Shown here piece after piece: positions 1 through 11,700 of a DNA stretch of 64,000 bases (positions are counted from its first letter, which is position 1; each line of letters starts with the position of its first letter). The notes under the pieces were generated by a model. The model saw only the letters and a program-made list of their open reading frames with translations, was not told where the DNA came from and did no database searches. This stretch comes from Streptomyces seoulensis (GTDB lineage: Bacteria > Actinomycetota > Actinomycetes > Streptomycetales > Streptomycetaceae): assembly GCF_004328625.1 (NCBI RefSeq), contig NZ_CP032229.1, positions 4,960,001-5,024,000 of the forward strand, read 5' to 3'. Made by a program: the position numbers and the translations under genes.

Positions 1-576
1 GTCGATCACCTCGTCGGCGCCGAACCCCTCGACGAACCTCCGCTTGCCTTCGCCGGCGGTGGTGATCACGTACGCGCCGAGCGCCTTCGCGATCTGGATC
101 GCGACGTGGCCGACCCCGCCACCACCGCCGTGGACCAGGACGCGGTCGCCCTCCTTCACGCCGGCGATGTCGACGAGGCCCTGCCACGCCGTGAGCCCGA
201 CGACCGGCAGCGCCGACGCCTCGACGTGCGAGAGCGACGCCGGCTTGCGTGCCAGGTGCAACGCCGGCGCCGCCACGAACTCGGCGTACGCGTTCGCCGC
301 CCGGGGGAACAGCGGCATTCCGAACACCTCGTCGCCGGGCTTGAACTGCCATGTCTTCGGCGCTTCCTCGACCACGCCGCTGATGTCCCAGCCCAGAACG
401 AACGGCGGCCGGCCGATCAGCGGGAACTCGCCGGCGCGCAGGCGCGCCTCCAGCGGGTTCAATCCGATCGCCTTGACGCGGACGAGGACCTCGGTCGGAA
501 GGGGCTGGGGCTCGGGCGCGTCCACGATGGTGAGCACCTCGGGGCCGCCGAGCGTCTGCTGGGTGATGACTCGCAT
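1..576 (-). CDS. NADPH:quinone oxidoreductase, zinc-type alcohol dehydrogenase family (partial, C-terminus off the window)
   Basis: Medium-chain dehydrogenase/reductase of the quinone oxidoreductase type, expected to reduce quinones or enones with NADPH in the cytoplasm. Reading leftwards from ATG at 576 gives about 192 residues: the N-terminal GroES-like half (start MRVITQQTLGGPEVL, then GWDISGVVEE) and the beginning of the Rossmann half with the nucleotide-binding loop HGGGGGVGHVAIQIAK. The frame is open to base 1, so the C-terminal third lies outside the window. No zinc-ligand cysteines are visible, which fits the zinc-free quinone reductase branch. It is divergent from an HxlR regulator with 95 bp between the starts, a common arrangement for quinone- or aldehyde-responsive control. 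Family is clear; the substrate is not. Confidence 0.88.
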   Translation of the reverse strand, partial: MRVITQQTLGGPEVLTIVDAPEPQPLPTEVLVRVKAIGLNPLEARLRAGEFPLIGRPPFVLGWDISGVVEEAPKTWQFKPGDEVFGMPLFPRAANAYAEFVAAPALHLARKPASLSHVEASALPVVGLTAWQGLVDIAGVKEGDRVLVHGGGGGVGHVAIQIAKALGAYVITTAGEGKRRFVEGFGADEVID

Positions 577-642
577 GACTCTCCTGGCTCTGGAACTGGA
601 AGGGGAGGAGACCCAGGCTAGGAATCCGACAGGAACCAGCAG

Positions 643-670
643 GTACCTTCGGCGCGAGTACCTTTGGCGC
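643..670. promoter_or_regulatory. Direct repeat between divergent oxidoreductase and HxlR genes, candidate operator
   Basis: Two copies of a 13-bp unit, GTACCTTCGGCGC (643-655) and GTACCTTTGGCGC (658-670), differ at one base and are phased 15 bp apart. The second copy ends one base before the HxlR start codon. The TACCTT inside each copy fits a TAnnnT -10 element, so the regulator mRNA could be leaderless. That this is the HxlR protein's own operator is inference from position. Confidence 0.4.
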
Positions 671-671
671 C

Positions 672-1085
672 ATGAGCGGTTTCGACTCCGGGGATTGCTT
701 TCTCGCCGACTGCCCGGCGCGTCTCGCGGTCGAGCTGATCGCCGACAAGTGGACGGTGGTCGTGCTCTACGGCCTCAGCAGGGGCCCGGTGCGCCATGGC
801 CGGCTGATCGAGCTGATCGGCGGCGTCTCCCGCAAGGTGCTCACCCAGACGCTTCGACGGCTCCAGGCGCACGGACTCGTCCGCCGCCATGCCTACGCCG
901 AGGTGCCGCCCCGCGTCGAGTACGAGCTCACCCCGCTCGGGGCGACACTGATCGGTCCGATCCACACGCTGACCGAGTGGGCGAGGGCGAACGGCGACGC
1001 GGTGCTCGACGCGCTGGACGCCGGCCCCGAGGGCGAGACAGGTCACCCCCTGTCCGGGCATGACCATCCAGCCCCCATGTACTAG
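672..1085 (+). CDS. HxlR family winged-helix transcriptional regulator
   Basis: A 137-residue DNA-binding protein of the HxlR family, usually redox-, quinone- or aldehyde-responsive. The hallmarks are present: an N-terminal Cys in CPARLAVELIADKWTVVVL, the helix-turn-helix LIGGVSRKVLTQTLRRLQ, then the wing PPRVEYELTPLG and a dimerisation helix. Two further features matter for sensing: Cys near residues 9 and 14 could form a thiol switch as in YodB/QorR-type members. ATG at 672 is chosen because the conserved domain begins within 15 residues of it and no upstream start is in frame with a ribosome site. The divergent neighbour is a quinone oxidoreductase, the classic target of such a regulator. 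Family certain; ligand inferred. Confidence 0.9.
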   Translation: MSGFDSGDCFLADCPARLAVELIADKWTVVVLYGLSRGPVRHGRLIELIGGVSRKVLTQTLRRLQAHGLVRRHAYAEVPPRVEYELTPLGATLIGPIHTLTEWARANGDAVLDALDAGPEGETGHPLSGHDHPAPMY

Positions 1086-1088
1086 AGT

Positions 1089-1106
1089 TATCTCGACATC
1101 GAGATA
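1089..1106. promoter_or_regulatory. Perfect inverted repeat upstream of aconitase
   Basis: TATCTCGA-CA-TCGAGATA is an exact 8+2+8 inverted repeat, 128 bp before the acnA start codon. It is AT-rich compared with its surroundings and has the form of a site for a dimeric regulator. I cannot name the protein that binds it. Confidence 0.55.
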
Positions 1107-1148
1107 TCTGCCGAGGCGCACCGCGGCAGTCACGCCGGTAAGGGTTAC

Positions 1149-3951
<2,803 letters not shown>

Positions 3952-3972
3952 GCAGCAGGGCAACGCAGTCGA

Positions 3973-4006
3973 GGGCCGCATCCCCGGTGACGGGGGTGCG
4001 GCCCTT
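3973..4006 (+). terminator. Rho-independent-type hairpin after acnA
   Basis: GGGCCGCATCCCC pairs with CGGGGGTGCGGCCC around the short loop ggtga, 21 bp after the acnA stop. There is only a short T run (TTC), as is usual in Streptomyces. Confidence 0.75.
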
Positions 4007-4125
4007 CGCCGTGCTCGGGGAGGTGAGCGCGGGGGTGCTCCGGGCGGAGCCGGGGGGACGGGGTGCCCGCCCGGAGCTGACAGGGGTCGTGCGCGGTGCG
4101 GGTGGCTTGGCCTGCGGTGGGGCGC

Positions 4126-4183
4126 GACAACGTTGTCTGGTGGGTCCGTCGCTGACTCTACCGGTCCAACGGACAACGATGTC
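4126..4183. promoter_or_regulatory. Two LacI-type palindromic operators upstream of the GH92 mannosidase
   Basis: GACAACGTTGTC at 4126-4137 is a perfect 12-bp palindrome; GACAACGATGTC at 4172-4183 is the same with one change. Their centres are 46 bp apart. The same 12-mer occurs at 15544-15555 before the second GH92 gene. The CG-centred palindrome is typical of LacI-family operators. The rest of the 350-bp gap after acnA holds the acnA terminator and, presumably, the promoter. Confidence 0.6.
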
Positions 4184-4301
4184 AAGGTACTTGAGCCATT
4201 GGAGCGGCCCTCTTCCGTGAGGCCGTGGACACGCGTTACTGTCCCTGCGGCTTGTGCGACCCGTGGTGCGCGACCCGTCCGCAAGGAGGAAGGGCCGCGT
4301 G

Positions 4302-7300
4302 ATGCGTTTCAGTCCCATGTCCCTGCTGCTGGCCGCCGCGCTCGCGGTGGGCGGCGCCACCCCCGCCCTCGCGGCGGGCACCGCACCACCCGGCCTGGTG
4401 AACGACCCGACGCCGTACGTCGATCCGCTGATCGGCAGCAGCAACGGCGGCGACACCTACCCCGGCGCCGTGGTGCCCTTCGGCATGCTCTCCTGGAGCC
4501 CCGAGACCACCAGGGGCGACGCCACCCGCACCACCGCGCCCGGCGGCTACCACTACGACGCCACCCGCACCCGCGGCTTCAGCCTCACCCACATGTCCGG
4601 CACCGGCTGCGCGGGCGGCAGCGGGGACATCCCCTTCTTCCCGTACGCCGGTGACGTCGCCTCCTCCCCGGCGAGCGACACCAAGGACGCCGTCTACGCC
4701 TCCGACTTCAAGCACACCGACGAGACCGCCGAGCCCGGCCACTACAAGGTGGGCCTGGCCTCCGGAGTCACCGCCGACCTCGCCGCGACCGCCCGCACCG
4801 GCTCGGCCCGCTTCTCCTACCCGGCCGGCAAGCCCGCCTCGCTACTGGTGCGCACCGCCAACTCCGAGGTGGGATCGGAGGATTCGACGGTCAGCATCGA
4901 CCCCGAGAGCCACACGATCACCGGCTCGGTCACCTCCGGCAACTTCTGCGGCTACCTCGACCCCGAGGGCCAACGCTCGTATTACACGCTGTACTTCACC
5001 GCCCACTTCGACCGCGCCTTCAAGGCCACCGGCACCTGGCAGGACGACAAGCTCACCCCCGGCTCCACCAGCGCCTCCGGCGGCACCGGCGGCTTCTCCC
5101 ACGGCGGCCGGCCCGTCGCCGGCAAAGGCGCGGGCGGCTATGTCGAGTTCGCGCCCGGCGAGGGCCCGGTGAACGTCAAGGTCGGTATCTCGTACGTCAG
5201 TCAGGACGCCGCCGAGGCCAACCTCCGCGCGGAGAACGGCCCGCACCGCTCCTTCGACGCGGTACGGGGGACGCGGCCCGCGCCGCCTGGCGGGAGCGGC
5301 TCGGCGCGATCCGGGTCGGCGGGGGCACCGACGCCGAGCGCACCACCTTCTACACCGCGCTCTACCACGCCCTGTTCCACCCCAACGTGATCAGCGACGC
5401 CGACGGCCGCTACCGGGGCAGCGACGGCAAGGTGCACCGGGTGGGCCCCGGCCACCGCGCCCAGTACGGCACCTTCTCCGGCTGGGACGTCTACCGCGAC
5501 CAGGTCCAGCTGCTCACCCTGCTCGACCCGCGCACCGGCTCGGACGTCGCGCAGTCGCTCTACGAGCTGAGCAAGCAGAACGGCGGCACCTGGGACCGCT
5601 GGCTGCACAACGCGGGCGGCACCCACGTCATGAACGGCGACCCCTCGCCCAGCGCCCTCGCCGGCATCCACGCCTTCGGCGGTACCGGGTTCGACCTCAA
5701 GGGCGCCCTGAAGTCCCTGGTCAAGGCGGCCACCGTGCCCACCGAGCAGGATCTCTCGGCGGCCGGGAAGCCGGTGCTCTCCGTCGGCCAGCGGCCCTCG
5801 CTCGACAAGTACCTGAAGCTGCACTACATGCCCAGCGTCTCCAACGCCTGGGGCGGAGCCGCCGAGACGCTGGAGATGTCCACCGCCGACTTCTCCCTCT
5901 CCCAACTCGCTTCGGCCGCGGGGGAGAAGCGGACCGAGAAGCAGTTCGCCGAGCGCGCCCAGTGGTGGCAGAACAACTTCAACATCGCGGCCGACTCCAC
6001 CGGCGGCTACATCGCCAACCGCAAGGCGGACGGCAGTTGGGTCACCGGCTTCACCCCGGACACCGGCAACGGGTTCGTGGAGGGCAGCGCCGCCCAGTAC
6101 ACCTGGATGGTCCAGCACAACCCGGCCGGGCTGTTCGCCGCGCTGGGCGGCGCCGACAAGGCGCTGGCCCGGCTGGACTCCTTCTTCCACACCGCCGACG
6201 GCAAGTGGGCCTTCACCGGCCAGGGCGGCGCCAAGTCCGAGATGGACAACGAGCCCTCGATCAACGTGCCGTACCTGTACGCCTACGCGGGCGCCCCGTA
6301 CAAGACGCAGGAGACGGTGCGGGCGGCGATGGGGCAGCTCTGGTCCACCGGGCCCGGCGGCATCCCCGGCAACGACGACCTGGGCGCGATGTCGGCCTGG
6401 TACGTCTTCTCCGCCATGGGCATGTACCCGCAGGTGCCCTCGCGCTCCGAACTGGTCCTCGCCTCACCGCTGTTCGAGCGGGTGGAGATCAACCGGCCGC
6501 AGGGCGACGACATCTCGATCCGCGCGGACGGCGCGGCCACCGACGCGCCCTACGTCCAGTCCCTGAAGGTCAACGGACGCTCCAGTGACCGGGCTTGGCT
6601 ACCCGCGTCCTTCGTGCGGGACGGCGGCCGGCTCGACTACCGGCTGGGCACCACCCCGAACCGCGCCTGGGGCGCCAAGACCCCGCCGCCCTCCTTCCGG
6701 CAGGGCGAGCAGCCGTACCAGATCGGCGTCGGCCCGACCACCGCGACCCTCGCGCCGGGCGACAGCACCGCGATCGACGTACGCGCGCTGTCGCTGAACG
6801 GCGGCACCGGTCCCGAGGTCCGCTTCAAGGTCGAGAGCTCCGCCGGAGTGACGGCCACTCCCGCCGAGGGCACGGTCACCGGCGGCGCCCAGCGAATCAC
6901 CCTGAGCGCGGCCGAGGACGCTACCCAGGGCTTCTACACCGCCAAGGTCACGGTGACCTCGGGCGACACCTCCTACGTGCAGCCCGTCTCCCTGACCGTC
7001 GCCGCCCCCGGCACCCTGCTGGCCGCCTACGACAACACCGGCGTCTCCGACGACACCGGCGACCACGACGAGGCGGACTACGACGGCGGCGGCTGGAGCT
7101 ACTCGAAGCAGGCCCTCGCCGCGGCGGGCCTCACCCCGGGCAAGCAGGCCACCACCGGTGACCTCGCCTTCACCTGGCCCGACTCGCCCGCCGGCCGCCC
7201 GGACAACGCCTCCGCCCACGGCCAGACCGTCGAACTGAAGGACGGGACGACCGGGTTGGCCTTCATCGGCAGCGCCGTCAACGGCAACCAGTCCGCCAAG

Positions 7301-7570
7301 GCGACCGTCACCTACACCGACGGCAGCACCGCCACCACCGACCTCGCCTTCACCGACTGGACCGTCGGCGGCGGGGGCGGCACCGTGCAGTACGGCAACG
7401 AGGTCGTGGCCAAGGCCGCTTACCGCAATGTCGCGGGGGCCGACAAGGACCCGGTCGCCACCTATGTGTTCGCCACCAAGCCGTTCGCCGCGCCGGACGG
7501 GAAGGAGATCAGGAGCGTGAAGCTGCCGGACGACGGCGACCTGCACGTGTTCGCGCTCGCCGTCAAGTGA
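4302..7570 (+). pseudogene. GH92 alpha-1,2-mannosidase, secreted, interrupted by a one-base frameshift
   Basis: Secreted calcium-dependent GH92 exo-alpha-mannosidase that would trim mannose from mannans or N-glycans. ATG at 4302 follows AAGGAGGA (4283-4290) and a signal peptide (MRFSPMSLLLAAALAVGGAT, cut near ALA-AG). The N-terminal part (4302-5390) carries the GH92 beta-sandwich start (NDPTPYVDPLIGSSNGGDTY). The C-terminal part (in the frame ending at 7570) carries the (alpha/alpha)6 catalytic domain with FSGWDVYRDQ, the general acid Glu in DNEPSINVPYLY (codon 6251-6253) and the acidic pair in GNDDLGAMSAW, then an NPCBM-associated-like domain. The reading frame shifts at the G run 5266-5270: adding one G restores AVRG-DAARAAWRERLG. 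Either a real inactivating deletion or a sequencing error in the homopolymer; everything else is intact and the downstream half shows no decay. Confidence 0.8.
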
Positions 7571-7670
7571 TCCGGGGCGGTTCCGTCTTCCAGGTGCGAT
7601 GGGGCGCGGTGCGGCGGCAGTAGCATCGTTGCACGCACCCAAACCGACACCGACAAGGCGGAACCGCCCG

Positions 7671-8096
7671 ATGGCCGACGAGGCTTACCTCTTCCTGCTC
7701 CCCGACCGTCACCCGAGCCTCGGCGCGGCCATGGCCGCCGTCGCCCCGCTGGAATGCGACCAGACCCCGGCCGTGCGGGGCTGGATCTCCGCCCACGATG
7801 TCGCCCCGTCCTCCGAGCAGTTGAGGATTCTGCCCGCCGGGTCGGAGATCCTCATCCCCGAGGAGGCCGAGCGGCTGCCGATCCCGCTGACGCCGGAGGA
7901 GGAGGTCCGGGTCCAGCAGGAGTGCGCGCCCCAGTCGGTCACCGACATGGAGCGGGAGCTGCTGGACTTCCGGGACGCCACCCAGGGCTGGGAGACCCTG
8001 GTGCACCGGGCGCTGACCGCCGGGGTCCCGGCCCCGCGCATCGCCCGCCTGACCGGGCTCGACCCGCAGGAGATCGGCCGGCTGACCGGCGTGTGA
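7671..8096 (+). CDS. Conserved small hypothetical protein (DUF6003-like)
   Basis: A 141-residue soluble, acidic protein starting MADEAYLFLLPDRHP. I recognise it only as a conserved Streptomyces hypothetical of the DUF6003 kind. The C-terminal 40 residues (TLVHRALTAGVPAPRIARLTGLDPQEIGRLTGV region) look like a helix-turn-helix of the sigma-factor or AsnC kind, so DNA binding is possible. ATG at 7671 is preferred to the longer in-frame start because the conserved part begins there, although no clear ribosome site precedes it (only a purine-rich aaggcgg at 7655-7661). It stands alone between the GH92 gene and the oppositely transcribed lipid operon. Function unknown. Confidence 0.7.
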   Translation: MADEAYLFLLPDRHPSLGAAMAAVAPLECDQTPAVRGWISAHDVAPSSEQLRILPAGSEILIPEEAERLPIPLTPEEEVRVQQECAPQSVTDMERELLDFRDATQGWETLVHRALTAGVPAPRIARLTGLDPQEIGRLTGV

Positions 8097-8102
8097 CGCG
8101 GC

Positions 8103-8861
8103 TCAGCGGGGGGTGCTGTCCGGCTCGGGACTCGGGCCGGTCAGCTCGGGCTCCAGGCCCTCCGCGACATGCGTGGGCCGCCGGCCGGTGTCGGACCGCC
8201 ACGCCTCGAAGGCCCAGGTGGTCAGGACGACGACGGCCAGCCCGAGCAGCCACCCGCCCAGCACGTCGCTGAACCAGTGCACGCCCAGCGCGACCCGGGT
8301 GAAGCCGACGCCCAGCACCGACACCACCGCCACCGCCCAGCAGGCGATCCGGGCCCGGCGCGGCACCATCGGCAGCAGCACCAGCAGGAACACCGCGAAC
8401 GAGGTGGTGGCGGTCATCGCGTGCCCGGACGGGAACGAGTAGCCCGGGGCGTGCGCCACCGGGTCCTGCAGCACCGGCCGCGCCCGTTCGACCAGCGTCT
8501 TCACCCCGAGTCCGATCAGGCCCCCGGCCACCGCCGTCACCGCCGCCCACGCGGCCAGCCGCCGGGCACCGCGCCACAGCAGCCAGCCGGTCAGCAGGGC
8601 CACGCCCACGCGCAGGGTGAGCGGGTCCCAGACGTAGTTGGACAGCACGCGCAGGGTGCTGGTCCAGGCCGGGTGGTCCACGGCGACGCCGTGCAGCCCG
8701 TTCGCCGCGTCGCGGTCGAGGTCGCGCAGCGGGCGCCAGCGGCCCTCCACCAGGACCAGCAGCAGCGCGAACGGCACGGCGGCGGCCGCGGCGACCCCGG
8801 CCGCCGCCAGCAGCCGGATGCCGAACCGCCGGTCGGAGGGCCGCAGGGTGGTGGTTTTCAT
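8103..8861 (-). CDS. PAP2 family membrane phosphatase
   Basis: A 252-residue integral membrane lipid phosphatase (phosphatidic acid, undecaprenyl pyrophosphate or phosphatidylglycerophosphate type). The three PAP2 motifs are complete: KTLVERARP, SFPSGHAMTATT, and TRVALGVHWFSDVLGG, with their catalytic histidines. Five to six hydrophobic segments are visible, and the active site would face outwards. It is the last gene of a three-gene operon, five bases after the BrkB-like gene and downstream of a PAP2/diacylglycerol-kinase fusion, so a role in membrane phospholipid turnover is the simplest reading. The C-terminal 40 residues are an acidic, proline-rich tail. It converges on the small gene ending at 8096 with a six-base gap. 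Confidence 0.88.
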   Translation of the reverse strand: MKTTTLRPSDRRFGIRLLAAAGVAAAAAVPFALLLVLVEGRWRPLRDLDRDAANGLHGVAVDHPAWTSTLRVLSNYVWDPLTLRVGVALLTGWLLWRGARRLAAWAAVTAVAGGLIGLGVKTLVERARPVLQDPVAHAPGYSFPSGHAMTATTSFAVFLLVLLPMVPRRARIACWAVAVVSVLGVGFTRVALGVHWFSDVLGGWLLGLAVVVLTTWAFEAWRSDTGRRPTHVAEGLEPELTGPSPEPDSTPR

Positions 8862-8866
8862 CGGGA

Positions 8867-9820
8867 TCAGACCCCCGGGTCGGGTTGGATCGGTTCGGGC
8901 CGCCGCCCGCGCGCCGCCTCCAGCTGGGCCGCGAAGGAGAGCCCGAGGAACAGGGCGAGCGAGGTCAGGTAGGCCCACAGCAGCAGGGACATGAAGGCGC
9001 TCAGCGGACCGTAGACGGTGTCGAAGGAGCCGCTCAGGTCCAGGTACAGGGTGAGTACCCAGGTCAGCGTCATCCACAGCACCAGATACACGGCCGCGCC
9101 GAAGGCCAGCCAGGTGTAGCCCGGCTGTTTGCGGCGCGGTGAGCGGCGGAAGATCGCGCTGGCGGAGATCAGGGCGAGCAGCAGCCCGAAGGGCCAGCGC
9201 AGGATGTTCCACACCATCTGCGCGTTCGCGCCCAGCCCGTAGACCGAGCCCGCGGCGGAGGCGAGGTCGTCACCCGCGACCATCACCACGAAGCCCAGGC
9301 CGAGCGGAAAGCCCGCGGAGAGCGCCATGACCAGCCCGCGCGAGTACTTGAGGTGGAAGGGCCGGTCGCGCTCGTTGCCGTAGATGCGGTTGGCGCCGCG
9401 CTCTATCTGGCACATCGCCGTGGTGACGTTGACGATCGAGAAGATCGCGCCGAACCAGAGGGCGACCTGGGAGCCGTCGCCCGCCTTGCGGCGGCTGCGG
9501 TCGAGCGCGTCGTCGACCACCTCGGCGCTGGGACCCTCGGCGATGCGGTGGATGGTCAGCTCGGCCATCCTGCCGATGTCCTCGGTGTGCAGGCTGGTGG
9601 AGAGGCCGACGAAGGCGATGGCCAGCGGTATCACGGAGAGCACGGTCTGCAGGGCGAGCGCGCGGGAGTGGCTGAAGCCGTCGGCGTACCGGAAGCGGAG
9701 GAAGGCGTCGCGCAGCAGGGACCAGCCGCCGTAGCGGCGCAGGGTCACCCACGCCTCGTCGGCGGAGAGTTCGTCCCCGGTCATGTCCCGGGTCTCCGGG
9801 ACCTTGGTCGCGCTGCCCAC
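8867..9820 (-). CDS. YihY/virulence factor BrkB family inner membrane protein
   Basis: A 317-residue polytopic membrane protein of the YihY/BrkB family (formerly mis-called RNase BN). It has the conserved N-terminal FSHSRALALQTVLSVIPLAIAF helix and about six transmembrane segments, ending with the typical cytoplasmic tail. Biochemical role of the family is unsettled; in Gram-positive bacteria some members are linked to lipid or solute handling. The start is a GTG at 9820, one base after the stop of the fusion gene upstream, so translation is likely coupled. Context with two PAP2 phosphatases and a lipid kinase supports a membrane-lipid function, which is inference. Confidence 0.85.
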   Translation of the reverse strand: MGSATKVPETRDMTGDELSADEAWVTLRRYGGWSLLRDAFLRFRYADGFSHSRALALQTVLSVIPLAIAFVGLSTSLHTEDIGRMAELTIHRIAEGPSAEVVDDALDRSRRKAGDGSQVALWFGAIFSIVNVTTAMCQIERGANRIYGNERDRPFHLKYSRGLVMALSAGFPLGLGFVVMVAGDDLASAAGSVYGLGANAQMVWNILRWPFGLLLALISASAIFRRSPRRKQPGYTWLAFGAAVYLVLWMTLTWVLTLYLDLSGSFDTVYGPLSAFMSLLLWAYLTSLALFLGLSFAAQLEAARGRRPEPIQPDPGV

Positions 9821-9821
9821 G

Positions 9822-11534
9822 TCAGCTCTCCCGGTTCGGGACCAGCACGGTCAGCGCGCCCGGCACGACCTCCACCGAGAGCCGGGTCCCGGTGCCGACC
9901 GGGTCGCCGTCGATCTCCCGGGGCTCGGGGGCGTCGAAGGTGAACTCGGCCCGCCGGAAGGTACGGAACTCCGGCTGCCCGTCACCCTGTTCGCCGTCCC
10001 CCTTGCGGCGCAGCAGCGCGCTCACCGTGCGCAGCCAGCCGCCGGCGCCCTGCGGGTCGAGGATGAGCAGGTCCAGCGCGCCGTCGTCGGGGCGGGCGTC
10101 CGGGATCAGGCGCAGACCGCCCTGGAGTTCGCCGGTGTTGCCGACGAGCACCATGCGGGCCGTACGGCGCAGCGGCCGGCCGCCGTCCAGACGGACGCTC
10201 AGGCTCATGCGGGGGCCGCGCATCGCCTTGGGGGCGGCCAGGACGTACGCGGGCCAGCCCAGCATCGCCTTGGCCCGGTCGTGCTCCTCGGCGTACGTCA
10301 TCATCGCGGCGTCCAGGCCGACGCCGGACATCACCGCGAAGTGGGTGGCGGGGAGGCCGTCGCCCTCGACGCGGGCGAGGTCGATGACACGGGGCGCGCC
10401 GCCGAGGGCCGCGTCGAGCGCCTCGGCCGGGGTGAGCGGGAGGCCGAGGTTGCGGGCCAGGAGGTTGCCGGTGCCGAACGGCACGACGGCCAGCGGGACC
10501 CCGCTGCCGGCCAGCCGGTCGGCGGCCGCGCGGACCGTGCCGTCGCCGCCGCAGACCACGACCAGCGCGGCACCCTCGTCCAGCGCTTGGGCGGTCTGGC
10601 CGCCGCCGGGGTCGGCGGCGGTCGTCTCGATGAACACCGGCTCGTGGTGGTCGTGCTGGGCGAGGACCCGGCGCAGCTCGTCACGGGCGCTCTCGTCGAC
10701 GGTGGTGGGGTTGACGATCACCGCGACCCGGCCCGGCAGCCGCTCGGCGAGGGCGGCCCTCGGGACCTCGGGCAGGGCGGCGGGCGCCGACACCCGGCCG
10801 TCGCGGAGCAGGGCGTGCCCGACGATCAGCAGGGACAGCGCGCCGTTGATCATGCCGCCCGCCACGTCGGTCGGGTGGTGCATGCCCCGGTACAGCCGGG
10901 AGAGGGCCACGAGGACCGGCAGCAGGAGCAGCAGCGCGGCGAGCACGCGCCGCCAGGGGCTGCGTACGCGGGACAGCACGAGGACGGCGAGGCCGCCGTA
11001 GACCGCGGTGGCCGCGCCGGTGTGGCCGGAGGTGTAGCTGGAGGTCGGCAGGGAGCCGTCGAGCCGGTGCACATCGGGGCGCTGGCGGTCCACCGCGATG
11101 GTGATGACCAGGAACACCAGCGACTGGAGCGCGACCCCGAGCGCCAGGAACGACACCTGACGCCACATCGGCAGCCGGGGTATGAAGATCAGCGCCAGGC
11201 AGGCCGCCAGCGTCACCCCGATCACGGTGCCCGTGTTGCCCAGCTCGGACCCGATCGAGGACAGCGTGGTCAGGGTGGAGGTACGCAGCCGCTCCAGGCC
11301 CCGGTTGACGCCGTCCTCGGCCGTCATCGGCCACACGTGCTTGGCGGGGCCGGTGATCAGGAAGCCGATGCCGATCATCAGGACGGCCTGGCAGACGGCC
11401 AGCGCCCCGATGGAGGCGGCCGCCCGTGCCACTCCGCGTGGCAGCGTGCGGGGGCGCCCGGTGGAAGTCGTCCTGACGGGGCGGGTCCCGTCCTCGGGCA
11501 GGCCCGCTGATCTCTCCGGTACGGCGGTCGGCAT
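9822..11534 (-). CDS. Bifunctional PAP2 phosphatase / diacylglycerol kinase family protein
   Basis: A 570-residue fusion. Residues about 40-240 form a membrane PAP2 phosphatase (VDRQRPDVHRLDG, SSYTSGHTGAAT, SRLYRGMHHPTDVAGG). Residues about 275-570 form a soluble lipid kinase of the DgkB/YegS type (VNPTTVDES, the nucleotide loop VVCGGDGTVRAAADRLA, PFGTGNLLARNLGLP, and the C-terminal GELQGGLRLIPDARPDDGALD). The two activities are opposite in sign: one removes and one adds a lipid phosphate. ATG at 11534 is set by GAGGAG nine bases upstream. It heads a tight operon with the YihY/BrkB and PAP2 genes. The fusion is known in actinobacteria; its substrate is not established here. Confidence 0.87.
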   Translation of the reverse strand: MPTAVPERSAGLPEDGTRPVRTTSTGRPRTLPRGVARAAASIGALAVCQAVLMIGIGFLITGPAKHVWPMTAEDGVNRGLERLRTSTLTTLSSIGSELGNTGTVIGVTLAACLALIFIPRLPMWRQVSFLALGVALQSLVFLVITIAVDRQRPDVHRLDGSLPTSSYTSGHTGAATAVYGGLAVLVLSRVRSPWRRVLAALLLLLPVLVALSRLYRGMHHPTDVAGGMINGALSLLIVGHALLRDGRVSAPAALPEVPRAALAERLPGRVAVIVNPTTVDESARDELRRVLAQHDHHEPVFIETTAADPGGGQTAQALDEGAALVVVCGGDGTVRAAADRLAGSGVPLAVVPFGTGNLLARNLGLPLTPAEALDAALGGAPRVIDLARVEGDGLPATHFAVMSGVGLDAAMMTYAEEHDRAKAMLGWPAYVLAAPKAMRGPRMSLSVRLDGGRPLRRTARMVLVGNTGELQGGLRLIPDARPDDGALDLLILDPQGAGGWLRTVSALLRRKGDGEQGDGQPEFRTFRRAEFTFDAPEPREIDGDPVGTGTRLSVEVVPGALTVLVPNRES

Positions 11535-11651
11535 CGGTGCAACTCCTCGGCTGGGTCGGCGGGGCCGGGCCGGACCGCACGGGCCCGACCCACCGGCTAA
11601 TGCCCCCTGAACGGCCAAGCAGACGGCACCGGCCACCAGGAACACGAGGAA

Positions 11652-11678
11652 GGGACGGCCCCGGCCCGGGACCGCCCC
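11652..11678 (-). terminator. Terminator hairpin after the second GH92 gene
   Basis: On the minus strand a 12-bp stem closes on a three-base loop (arms 11667-11678 and 11652-11663), starting 22 bp after the stop at 11701 and followed by TTCCT. It separates this gene from the lipid operon promoter region at 11535-11651. Confidence 0.7.
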
Positions 11679-11700
11679 TCCACCCGTCGATCCGGAGCCG

